Origin: Aestuariibaculum sp. M13
Lineage (GTDB): Bacteria > Bacteroidota > Bacteroidia > Flavobacteriales > Flavobacteriaceae
Direction: 5' to 3'
DNA: 64,000 bases
Assembly: GCF_024723255.1 (NCBI RefSeq)
Contig: NZ_JANIAC010000003.1
Location: 124,001 to 188,000, forward strand
Under the pieces are notes generated by a model. It made no database searches and was not told the DNA's origin. It saw nothing but the letters and a program-made list of their open reading frames with translations. Shown piece after piece: positions 37,683 to 46,900 of the stretch (its first letter is position 1; the number at the start of each line of letters is the position of its first letter). The position numbers and the translations under genes are program-made.

Positions 37683-38507
37683 CTAAGCGTTTAAAAACTC
37701 TAAAATATGATTGTAAACGATTTCGTTTTTTAAGCCGTGACCAAAACCTTTGGTCTTAACTAGCTTCGCATTTTTATAGTATTTTGAAATGTGAAGCGCA
37801 TCGCGATATGAAATAATACGGTCTTTTTTATCGTGAATAATTAATCCGTCGGCTTCCAGATGTTCTGAAAAGTTCTTGATGCTGTAAAAACTAGGCAATT
37901 TTCCGAAGTGTTTTAAATAATAAGCATCCATAGCATTTACAACTCTTTTGTTGTAGCCCATAATTTTAACGTAGTTTTCAATAACCTCGTCAAAGTTAGA
38001 AGGTGCACCTAACATGATTAATTTTTCAACAGGAAGTTTATGGTTATTAGTAGCTAAAGCAGAGGCCGTACCTCCAATAGAATGACCAATAATAATATCT
38101 GGTTTAAATGCCTGAGCCACCATATTAATGCATTCTGAATATAAAACTGCATTAAATGTTTTGTGTCCGGAATTACCATGTCCTGGGGCATCTAAAGCCA
38201 CAATATTATAATCTTCTGTTTTAAAAATGTCTATTAAATCTTTCCATCGATAGGCGTTACTTTCCCAACCATGAACCAGTAAAATAGTTTGTTTAGATCC
38301 TGTCCATTGATAGGTGTGGATGTCTATACCGTCGTATTTAAAAACTTTTTGCTTGGTCGGTTTTAGGTATTCTAATTCTTCGGCGTGTAATTTTCCTTTT
38401 CTAGGGGTTGAAAAAATATCTACAGCTTTTTTAGCTGCATAACTTGGTGATAGGTAGCTTACTGTGTTAACAAGTTTACCTATGGTTTTAACAAGGGTAT
38501 TATTCAT
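37683..38507 (-). CDS. Alpha/beta hydrolase
   Basis: 274 residues. LLVHGWESNAYRW holds the oxyanion HG, GHSIGGTAS the nucleophile Ser, DKKDRI the likely Asp and KGFGHGLK the His. Substrate unknown; resembles esterase/lysophospholipase-like enzymes. Its ATG directly follows the cupin TAA (TAAATG), so they are translationally linked. Confidence 0.82.
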   Translation of the reverse strand: MNNTLVKTIGKLVNTVSYLSPSYAAKKAVDIFSTPRKGKLHAEELEYLKPTKQKVFKYDGIDIHTYQWTGSKQTILLVHGWESNAYRWKDLIDIFKTEDYNIVALDAPGHGNSGHKTFNAVLYSECINMVAQAFKPDIIIGHSIGGTASALATNNHKLPVEKLIMLGAPSNFDEVIENYVKIMGYNKRVVNAMDAYYLKHFGKLPSFYSIKNFSEHLEADGLIIHDKKDRIISYRDALHISKYYKNAKLVKTKGFGHGLKNEIVYNHILEFLNA

Positions 38508-38882
38508 TTAATGTTCTTCTTCTCGGTGTACTAAATCCATTGAAAATGCAGGTGTGCAAATAGCAATGTATTCGCAGACTTCGGTAAATGGATTGGAGTA
38601 TTGTACTCGGGTATTGCGTTCTATTTTTATAGATTGTCCAGCTTCTAAAATAACTGTTTCTCCTTCAATAATAAATTGCTTTCTACCACTTATTATAAAT
38701 GTGTATTCGTCGAATTCAGGTGTTTGAAAAGGTTCGCTCCACCCGGCAGGCGCTTTCATATGGGCGATACTAATGTTGTTATTGCCATTTGTAGCAACGC
38801 CAAAATGTTCTTTTATAACTTTGCCATCGGTTGTAGGTACAACAAACGGATTGTTTTGTATCGTATATTTTTTATTGGCCAA
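38508..38882 (-). CDS. Cupin-domain protein
   Basis: 124 residues, a single beta-barrel with EFDEYTFIISGRKQFIIEG (cupin motif 1) and AGQSIKIERNTRVQYSN (motif 2). Motif 1 keeps an acidic residue but lacks the usual HxH pair, so metal binding is uncertain. Start is TTG at 38882; no in-frame ATG follows the upstream stop. It lies 17 bp after the YitT-family gene and abuts the hydrolase. Confidence 0.72.
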   Translation of the reverse strand: MANKKYTIQNNPFVVPTTDGKVIKEHFGVATNGNNNISIAHMKAPAGWSEPFQTPEFDEYTFIISGRKQFIIEGETVILEAGQSIKIERNTRVQYSNPFTEVCEYIAICTPAFSMDLVHREEEH

Positions 38883-38899
38883 AATATTTTGGTTTTCGT

Positions 38900-39874
38900 T
38901 TAATGTCCCTGTAAGGGTTTCTTCTTAATCATACCGCCTTTTAGGTCTTTTACAACCCCCATTATTATAAAGGCGTTTCTGTCTATTTTGTCAATTTCAG
39001 TTTGAAGTTTTGCAAGTTCTAAACGGGTGACTACGGTGTAAATAATATCTTTATCGTAACTCTTTCCTGTGGTTCCAAATCCACCTTTGCCGGCATAAAT
39101 GGTACAGGCACGTCCCAGTTTTTCAGTGAGCATGACACGTAATTCCTCGTGGTGTGTTGATATAATGGTAACACCAACATATTCTTCAACGCCATCAACA
39201 ACAAAATCGACAGTTTTTGCGGCCGCAAGATACGTTAAAATTGCGTAAAGTGCCGTTTCAATGGAAAGGACATAAGCGCCAACCGAGAATATTAAAATAT
39301 TGATGAGAAGTAAAACGTCTCCAATAGTGAGTGATAACTTGCGGCTTAAGTAAATAGCCAGTACTTCGGTACCATCTATAACGCTGCCGCCTCGCACAGA
39401 TAATCCGATACCTAAACCAAGGAAAAAACCACCAAAAACAGAAATTAAAAGTTTATCGTCTGTTATGGTAGGGTAGTCGATAAAATGAACAACAAAAGCT
39501 AAAAAAGCAATAGCTGCAATACTTTTAATAGCAAATTTTAAGCTAATGGTTTTTGAGGCTAATATTAAAAAGGGAAGGTTGACAAGTATCAGGAAGATAC
39601 TTAAATCAAGAGACGTCACATGGTTTAGTAATAATGAAATACCAGTGGCGCCTCCGTCAATAAAATGATTAGGTAATAAAAATCCTTTTAATCCGAATCC
39701 GGCAGAAAACACACCAATGATTATAAAGATGTATTCTTTAATAGCGTGAGCCAGTTCCACCTGAAATATCCTTACCAGTGGCACAATTTGCCGTTTACTC
39801 ACAGGGGCATCGCTTTTGCTTTTTAGTCTTTTGCGAGCAACATCGACCAGTAATTTGGATAAAAACGGATTCAT
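38900..39874 (-). CDS. YitT-family membrane protein (DUF161 plus DUF2179)
   Basis: 324 residues. A soluble N-terminal extension of about 45 residues is followed by five or six hydrophobic helices with FLLPNHFIDGGATGISLLL and GTEVLAIYLSRK, typical of YitT, and a C-terminal cytoplasmic DUF2179 domain (GKGGFGTTGKSYDKDIIYTVV, about 240-310) that resembles a ligand-binding fold. Function unknown. Confidence 0.82.
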   Translation of the reverse strand: MNPFLSKLLVDVARKRLKSKSDAPVSKRQIVPLVRIFQVELAHAIKEYIFIIIGVFSAGFGLKGFLLPNHFIDGGATGISLLLNHVTSLDLSIFLILVNLPFLILASKTISLKFAIKSIAAIAFLAFVVHFIDYPTITDDKLLISVFGGFFLGLGIGLSVRGGSVIDGTEVLAIYLSRKLSLTIGDVLLLINILIFSVGAYVLSIETALYAILTYLAAAKTVDFVVDGVEEYVGVTIISTHHEELRVMLTEKLGRACTIYAGKGGFGTTGKSYDKDIIYTVVTRLELAKLQTEIDKIDRNAFIIMGVVKDLKGGMIKKKPLQGH

Positions 39875-39879
39875 AGGGT

Positions 39880-40431
39880 TTACCAGTTAATAAAGAAGTA
39901 CTTTATTTTAGCGTTATCAGGAATATGCATGGCTTCAATATCTAAATTCATATCAAATCTAATATTGGCTGGTAGTTCTTTTTTATCAATAGTAAAACTG
40001 GCATTGATATCGTTTACAGAAACCACAACCGAATTAATTAAGTTATCGATTCTTGATATTTTGTAATTGCTGTTAATATCTTTAAACGTACTTGCTGTTG
40101 TAATGTTTTTATCGGTTTTGTAACGCGGATCTATAATTTGAATGCTTTTTACGACTGCAGTCGTATCTGTTTTATATTCCGGGTTTAATATTAAAAGTTT
40201 TTGTCCTGCTTTATCGAAAACCTCAATGCTTTTATCAACACCCCAGGCGCCTTTATCGTTAAAGGTTTCTGCTATGGAATCGTTAATAAAAACGGTTTTT
40301 AAGTCTTTAACAAGTGTAGAGTCTGTTAACAAACCCACATGTTGCTTAGACACTTCGAAGGGGTCTTGGGTTTTACTACAACTTGCAAATAATAAAGACA
40401 ATGCAGTGATGCTTAATATTAGTTTTTTCAT
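39880..40431 (-). CDS. Uncharacterised lipoprotein
   Basis: 183 residues with signal peptide and lipobox LFASC (C18). The rest is beta-rich with a repeated PxYKTD motif (NPEYKTD and DPRYKTD about 20 residues apart). No family recognised. It starts the operon with YitT (five-base gap), cupin and hydrolase. Confidence 0.6.
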   Translation of the reverse strand: MKKLILSITALSLLFASCSKTQDPFEVSKQHVGLLTDSTLVKDLKTVFINDSIAETFNDKGAWGVDKSIEVFDKAGQKLLILNPEYKTDTTAVVKSIQIIDPRYKTDKNITTASTFKDINSNYKISRIDNLINSVVVSVNDINASFTIDKKELPANIRFDMNLDIEAMHIPDNAKIKYFFINW

Positions 40432-40480
40432 GTAATGATAGATAGGTTGTTTTTTTTATTTTTAAGCGACAAATGTCGTA

Positions 40481-42013
40481 TTATTTTTTCATGATTTTAG
40501 TTAAAATACCAAAAACACTTCTAATAAATGTAGCGCTGGTTAATACCTTCACAACTGGGTTCATAGCGGTACTTCGGCGTCTTGTTGATGATGAAGTTTT
40601 GGCTTTTTTTAAGGCTTCCTGTTCCTTTTTAGCTTTTTCTTTGGCTTCGTCAGCTTCTGCCTTTGCAATTTTTTCATTTAATAATTCGTAAGCACTTTCG
40701 CGGTCTATAGTTTCATTATATTTTTTAACCATTTTTGAGGTTGAAAGTAGTTCTTTCAATTCATCATCTGTTAAAATATCCATACGACTCATAGGTGCTC
40801 GCATCATGGTTGCTGCCAAGGGCGTTGGACGGCCTTTTTCATCTAAAGCCGATACTAAAGCTTCACCTGTACCAAGCGATGTTAAAACGTCTTCGGTGTT
40901 GTAATATTCAGAATCCGGATAGTTCTGAGCCGTTAACTTAATCGCTTTTCTGTCTTTTGCCGTGAAGGCGCGTAAGGCATGCTGAATTTTTAAACCTAAC
41001 TGACTTAAAACTTCTTCAGGAACGTCGGTTGGGTTTTGGGTAACAAAATACAGTCCGACACCTTTACTACGAATCAATTTTACGATACTTTCAATTTGAT
41101 TGAGTAACGCTTTTGAAGCTTCATCGAAAATTAAATGTGCCTCGTCAATAAATATGACCAATTCAGGTCTTCCGGAATCGCCTTGTTCAGGAAAAGTAGA
41201 ATAAATTTCAGCCAGTAAACTAAGCATAAAGGTTGAAAACAGTTTTGGCCTGTCTTGAATATCGGTTAATCGGATGATGTTTATATAGCCTTGCCCGTTT
41301 TCATCAATACGCAGTAGATCCTGAACATCGAATGAGGTTTCTCCAAAAAACAAATCGGCACCTTGTTGTTCCAGTTCTACAATTTTACGTAAGATGGCTC
41401 CGGTTGATGCCGTTGAAATTCGTCCGTAAGCTTCAATAAATTCATCCTTCCCTTCATCTGTAGCGTATTGTAAAATCTTTTTAAAATCTTTTAAATCTAA
41501 TAAAGGCAATTTATTATTGTCGCAGTATTGAAATATTACTGCTACAATTCCGGCTTGCGTATCATTTAAGTCTAAAATTCGAGACAATAATACAGGTCCA
41601 AATTCGCTAACGGTGGCCCGAAGTCTAACACCGTTTTGTTCCGATAAGGTTAACATTTCAACTGGAAAACCTTTGGCTTCAAAAGGTAAACCAATTTGAG
41701 CCATACGTTCATCTATTTTTACGTGACCCGGACTTGGTTTAGCTAATCCACTTAAATCGCCCTTAATATCCATTAGCAAAACAGGAATGCCACGCTCACT
41801 TAAATTTTCAGCTAAAACCTGCAACGATTTTGTTTTTCCAGTTCCGGTAGCTCCGGCAATTAAACCATGACGATTTAAGGTTTTTAAAGGAATTTTTACA
41901 TGGGCGCCAGTAATGGTTTGTCCATCTAACATGGCGGCACCAACAGGAATGAAGTCGCCTTTTGTTATGTTGCCTTCAGTAATGTGTTTTAAAAAATCGT
42001 CTGTTCTGCTCAT
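40481..42013 (-). CDS. HerA/VirB4-like ATPase, DUF853 (YjgR type)
   Basis: 510 residues. Walker A GATGTGKTKSLQVL and Walker B ELVIFIDEAHLIFDEA, plus the arginine-finger region VGLYFVTQNPTDVPEEVL. The C-terminal 70 residues include a charged K/E/A helix. The DUF853 group is related to HerA and FtsK translocases, but its role (DNA or protein export, or nucleoid) is not established. Separate from the convergent operon around it. Confidence 0.85.
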   Translation of the reverse strand: MSRTDDFLKHITEGNITKGDFIPVGAAMLDGQTITGAHVKIPLKTLNRHGLIAGATGTGKTKSLQVLAENLSERGIPVLLMDIKGDLSGLAKPSPGHVKIDERMAQIGLPFEAKGFPVEMLTLSEQNGVRLRATVSEFGPVLLSRILDLNDTQAGIVAVIFQYCDNNKLPLLDLKDFKKILQYATDEGKDEFIEAYGRISTASTGAILRKIVELEQQGADLFFGETSFDVQDLLRIDENGQGYINIIRLTDIQDRPKLFSTFMLSLLAEIYSTFPEQGDSGRPELVIFIDEAHLIFDEASKALLNQIESIVKLIRSKGVGLYFVTQNPTDVPEEVLSQLGLKIQHALRAFTAKDRKAIKLTAQNYPDSEYYNTEDVLTSLGTGEALVSALDEKGRPTPLAATMMRAPMSRMDILTDDELKELLSTSKMVKKYNETIDRESAYELLNEKIAKAEADEAKEKAKKEQEALKKAKTSSSTRRRSTAMNPVVKVLTSATFIRSVFGILTKIMKK

Positions 42014-42188
42014 ACCTTTAGTTTTGGTTAAAAATACATGAAAATTGATGAAGAAAAAAATAGCTGTTTTTTGTGAACATCCATAGTCTTAAACCCAATT
42101 TTTGCATATTGTTGAATGTCTTTATTTTGATGAAAAAATCAAGACGTTAAATGAACGGTAAAAAAAGTGAAATAAGTAAATGAATACG

Positions 42189-42196
42189 TATCTTTG
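42189..42196 (+). promoter_or_regulatory. queE -7 box, very short leader
   Basis: TATCTTTG, perfect consensus, only five bases before the queE ATG at 42202. The transcript would start at or next to the ATG. Confidence 0.5.
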
Positions 42197-42201
42197 CACC
42201 C

Positions 42202-42831
42202 ATGAAAAGCGAAATACAATCATTAGTAGAGAAAGGCGAAATGTTGCCTTTAATGGAGGAGTTTTACACCATACAAGGAGAAGGATATCATAAGGGAACT
42301 GCCGCATATTTTATTCGTGTTGGTGGTTGCGATGTGGGGTGCCATTGGTGCGATGTAAAAGAAAGCTGGAATGCCGATTTACACCCGCCTACCGAAACAA
42401 CGAAGATTGTAGAGAATGCTAAAAAGTATAGTGACACCATTGTTATAACCGGAGGGGAACCTTTAACCTGGGATATGACGGCTTTAACAACTCAGTTAAA
42501 AGCTGAAGGGATGCAGGTTCATATCGAAACTTCTGGGGCTTATAAGTTAACCGGAATCTGGGATTGGATTTGTTTATCGCCCAAAAAAATGAAGTTGCCT
42601 ACCGAAGAAGTATATGCCAAAGCCAACGAACTTAAGGTGATTATATATAATAAAGATGATTTTCGTTTTGCTGAAGAACAAGCAGCTAAAGTAAATGGAG
42701 ATTGTATTTTGTATATGCAGCCGGAATGGAGCAAACGTGATAAAGTAATTCCGGAAATCGTAGATTATGTGATGAAACACCCAAAGTGGAAAGTTTCTTT
42801 ACAAACACATAAGTATTTAAATATTCCTTAA
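42202..42831 (+). CDS. queE: 7-carboxy-7-deazaguanine synthase
   Basis: 209 residues. Radical SAM enzyme of queuosine/preQ0 synthesis; the cluster motif is CDVGCHWCD (CxxxCxxC), and EEFYTIQGEGYHKGTAAYFIR is the QueE N-terminal substrate-binding region. The start is supported by homology and the promoter just ahead. Queuosine sits in the tRNA-Asn, Asp, His and Tyr wobble base. Confidence 0.92.
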   Translation: MKSEIQSLVEKGEMLPLMEEFYTIQGEGYHKGTAAYFIRVGGCDVGCHWCDVKESWNADLHPPTETTKIVENAKKYSDTIVITGGEPLTWDMTALTTQLKAEGMQVHIETSGAYKLTGIWDWICLSPKKMKLPTEEVYAKANELKVIIYNKDDFRFAEEQAAKVNGDCILYMQPEWSKRDKVIPEIVDYVMKHPKWKVSLQTHKYLNIP

Positions 42832-42874
42832 AAAAATACTGTAATTTTAAGGTGGATGTTTAAGACAGGAAACC

Positions 42875-43201
42875 TTGAATAAAAAACGACATAAGTTTTT
42901 AAGTACTAAGCGAGAGTTTACACCAGACGGCCGAATTATTTTACGCGATCAGTTGTCTATTGAGCGTACACGTTTGGCTAATGAACGAACGTTGTTGTCC
43001 TATATTAGATCGTCTTTGTATTTATTGATCGGGAGTTTTGCTTTTTTTCAGTTGAAAGATGAGTATTCTAATTTTGATTACCTGGCTTATATTTCATTGG
43101 TCTTTTCGATAGTCTTTTTTGTAATTGGGATTCATCGATTTTATGTGCTACGCCGAAGTTTAAACCGATTATACGATATGGCTGAAAACATTGAAGCATA
43201 A
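42875..43201 (+). CDS. DUF202-family small membrane protein (YidH-like)
   Basis: 108 residues. DUF202 motif RDQLSIERTRLANERTLLSYIR followed by two membrane helices (about 48-64 and 70-90) and a cytoplasmic tail. The start is TTG at 42875, preceded by AGGA; no ATG is available before the domain. Function unknown. Probably co-transcribed with queE (43-bp gap). Confidence 0.75.
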   Translation: MNKKRHKFLSTKREFTPDGRIILRDQLSIERTRLANERTLLSYIRSSLYLLIGSFAFFQLKDEYSNFDYLAYISLVFSIVFFVIGIHRFYVLRRSLNRLYDMAENIEA

Positions 43202-43234
43202 AAAAAACACCTTGATATTTCAAGGTGTTTTTTT
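43199..43234 (+). terminator. queE-DUF202 terminator
   Basis: AAAACACCTTGA pairs with TCAAGGTGTTTT, then a T run; symmetrical so it may also serve the convergent DUF2911 gene. Confidence 0.85.
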
Positions 43235-43252
43235 TATGCTATAAACTTATAA

Positions 43253-43780
43253 TTACTGACTGATTGGTACGGCAACTCTTGTGGTATCCCAAGCTAAAAA
43301 CATATTATCGTTATCAAATGCTATAGAAAACGCTTCTACAGATTCTCCTTTACTTACAGGAGCTTTTACTCTTAAAACATCGTTGGCTTCTTTGTAATTG
43401 TAGGCTCCCCAAACATCGGTGTCTGAACTTAAAATAATTGTCCATTCACTATCACCAGGAATCGTGTATAACGAGTATGTGCCAGCTTTAACATCTTTGC
43501 CTCCAAGTTTAGAATCTTTATAGAATTTTATTTCTGCTGCTTCGTTAGCACCTGTTCTCCAAACTTTTCCGTTTGGTGCTAAGGTTGCTAAAGCTCTTCC
43601 GTTAAGTTGCGGTCTGCTGTATATAACTTTTGCCATTGGTGGAGCATTTCTGTCGGTTCTGTAATAAGCAATGTCTAATGGGCTTTTGTCTAATTTTGCA
43701 AATTTTTGAGCACTTGCATTTAAAGAAAATAGCATAACAAAGGCAAAAGCAAGTGTGGTTAATAAAGTTGATTTTTTCAT
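43253..43780 (-). CDS. Secreted DUF2911 domain protein
   Basis: 175 residues with signal peptide (1-24, ending in SASAQ) and the DUF2911 body (PPMAKVIYSRPQLNGR, GKVWRTGANEAAEI, YSLYTIPGDSEWTI). Periplasmic or surface; function unknown in the family. Confidence 0.85.
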   Translation of the reverse strand: MKKSTLLTTLAFAFVMLFSLNASAQKFAKLDKSPLDIAYYRTDRNAPPMAKVIYSRPQLNGRALATLAPNGKVWRTGANEAAEIKFYKDSKLGGKDVKAGTYSLYTIPGDSEWTIILSSDTDVWGAYNYKEANDVLRVKAPVSKGESVEAFSIAFDNDNMFLAWDTTRVAVPISQ

Positions 43781-43901
43781 AAAAATGATATTAGTTGTTT
43801 AAAGATTATTGTGTTTTTAAAGATAAAATGAAATGTTCTTAAAGTTTATTTAAATATTATTTAAGACTGTTAAAGTTTTTAATTTGTTTAAATTCAATGA
43901 T

Positions 43902-43936
43902 AAAAAAAAGCTCCAGAACATGCTGAAGCTTTTTTA
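43902..43936 (-). terminator. Terminator of the gatCA-gatB/aspS operon
   Basis: On the minus strand, AAAAAGCTTCAG pairs with CTGGAGCTTTTT and is followed by a run of T, 20 bp after the fusion gene stop. Confidence 0.8.
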
Positions 43937-43956
43937 TTATTAACTCAAACTGAGAA

Positions 43957-46900
43957 TTATTTTCTCATGATTTTCACATTCATTTCTTCTACTTTTTTAT
44001 CTGAAAGCATGGATGGCGCCCCAAACAGTAAATCTTCACTGGTTCCGGTTTTAGGGAAAGCCATCACTTCACGAATGGATGTTTTCTTTTCTAAAATCAT
44101 CATTAATCGGTCTACACCCCAGGCAATACCACCGTGTGGCGGGGCCCCGTAGTGGAACGATTTGTACATGGTGCTCACGCTTTTTAGCATTTCTTCTTTA
44201 TTGTAGCCCATGTTTCTGTAAGTGGCTTCTAAAATCTCTGGTTTGTGGGCACGCACCGAACCGCCACCAATTTCGTAACCATTCAGAATTAAATCGTATT
44301 GCTGAGCAATAATGGAACCGATTTCTTCGTCGTTACCGCTCATGTGTTTTTCAATATCGTAAACAGCAGGCATTGAGAATGGGTTGTGTGTAAATGTCCA
44401 ACGACCTTCATCTGTTTTTTCGAACATTGGGAAATCGACTACCCAGGCTGGTCTTAATTCTTTAGGGTTAATTAATTTCAACATGCTTCCTAATTCTTGG
44501 CGTACGGCATCTAAAGCTTTATTTGCAGTCGCATAATCGGCAGCCGAGAAGAATACAATATCACCTACCTGAGCATGCGTAGCTTTAATAATTCCGGCAG
44601 CGATGTCTTCACCTAAGAATTTAATAATTGGCGATTGTAAATCGTCTTCGTTCACAATAATATAGGCCAAACCACCTAAACCGTGTTGCTGTGCTATGGC
44701 TGTTAATTTTTCAATCTGCCCTTTAGATAAACGCTTTTTACCTTGCTCTTCGGCTGTTACTTTAATACATTTTACAATACCGCCTTCTTCAATTGGTTTA
44801 CTGAAAACCTGGAATGTCGTGTCTTTAACAATCTCAGTTATATCCTGAAGTTTTAATCCAAAACGTAAGTCTGGACGGTCGCATCCGTAATAGTCCATCG
44901 CTTCTTTGTAGGTCAGAACTTCAAACGGGTGTAAAATCCATTTGTTACCGTAAATTTTAGTCACAACTTCATTAAACATTTTAGTGTTTAAATCTATGAT
45001 TTGCTGCATACTCGCATAAGCCATTTCAATATCCAACTGCGTAAATTCCGGCTGACGGTCACCACGAGAATCTTCATCTCTGAAACAACGAGCAATCTGG
45101 AAGTATTTTTCGTAACCACTCACCATGAGCATTTGTTTAAACTGCTGAGGAGCCTGTGGTAGTGTGTAAAATGCTCCGGCTTGTTTTCTGGAAGGTACAA
45201 TAAATTCACGGGCACCTTCATCGGTTCCGGCACTTAAAATTGGCGTTTCTATTTCAAGGAAGTCCTGTTCATCTAAAATGTCGCGAAGCAGCTTAATAAC
45301 TTTATGACGGTTAACAATCGTACGACGCACATCGTCATTTCTGTGATCTAAATATTTATATTGAAAACGCGTGTTTTCGTTTGTTTTAGTGGCACGTTTT
45401 ATTTCAAACGGCAGTGTTCTAGATAAATTTAAAATATCAAGGTCTTTGGCCTCAAGTTCAATTTTTCCTGTGCGTAAAGCAGTATTGTAATCATCTTCTT
45501 TACGTTGCACAATAGTTCCCGAAACTGTTATTACCGACTCAGGCTTTAAACGTACCAGTTCATCAAGGTTAGCGAAAGACTCTCGGCTTAAACGAACCTG
45601 GAAAATTTCGGTACTTGAATCTCGCAAATCAATGAAAATTAATTCGCCGTGATCACGAACACTCGAAACCCAACCTGCAAGAGTGACTTCCTGATTAATG
45701 CTATTATCAGTAATATCGGTAATTAAATGTGTGCGATATTCTTCTTTTATCACAATTGGAATTTCAGGTAAAACTTCTTCTTGTTCTTTTTTAGAAGAAC
45801 TCTGCGCTTCAGCTTTTGTTTTTACAGTTGATTCAGCTGATGAAGTTGAAGTGCTATCCGCTTGAAGAATATTTAAAATACCTTCACGAATCACTTTTCC
45901 AGAAGCGCCTTTACCGATAATGGCGATTACTTTTCCGACTAAAATTCCTGCTTTTCCTTGGTTTCCGCCTTTAATGTCGTTAGCTATGGCTTCGTTTTCT
46001 GAAATGACTTTAGCAATGGCATCCTGGATTTTTTCTTCAGAAATGGTGTTCTCATCAAAATATTGGTTGTAGTCAAAATGTCTGTCTTTTAAATACTCAG
46101 TAATCGCATTTTGCACTAATACCGATGTGATTTTTTCCGATTTAAACAACTGGAAAATTTCAATTAAGTGTTCAATACGGTGAATGTCTCCGTATTCTTC
46201 AGGTTTGATGTTGTTAGTTAATGTTTTTGCAACAAACGACGGATCTTGAATAACATCGTTAATTGCTACAAAAGTTTCAGAACGTAAAGAATCAGCAGTG
46301 AAAAACTTCGCATCCTGCGGTAAAACACCACCTTTAATTAAGATAGATTCTACCGCAAAAGGTAATGAACTTACATCAACATCAATCGATTCTACCACAT
46401 CTTTTATACAAACAAAAGGCAGGTCTGGTTCCGAGATAAAACGGTAATCTGCCTCGTATTCCTTTTTACGCATGGTTTTGGTTTGCTTCAAATCGGCATC
46501 CCAAAGCACGGTAGTTTGATCTGGTCTAAATTCTTTATGCTCGATATAATAGTTCAGTTGTTTTTCAACTTCTTCTTTTAAGGCATCGACCATAAACTTA
46601 AACGAGTTTAAGTTTTTTATTTCGGTACGCGGATTTAAAGCATAAGAATGTTTTTTACGAAGTGACACCGACACATCCGACTTAAATTCTCCTTTTTCTA
46701 AGTTAGCTTCAGAGATTTTTAAATTCTGAACAATACGCTGAATGTATTGTGCGTAAGTTGAAGCATCTTCTATATGACGAATGCAAGGTTCGGTAACAAT
46801 TTCAATAAGCGGTACACCAGCTTTGTTGAAATCTACCAAAGAAACCGCTTTTTCGTGCATCAGTTTAGCTGCATCTTCCTCGATATGTACTTGAGTTAAG

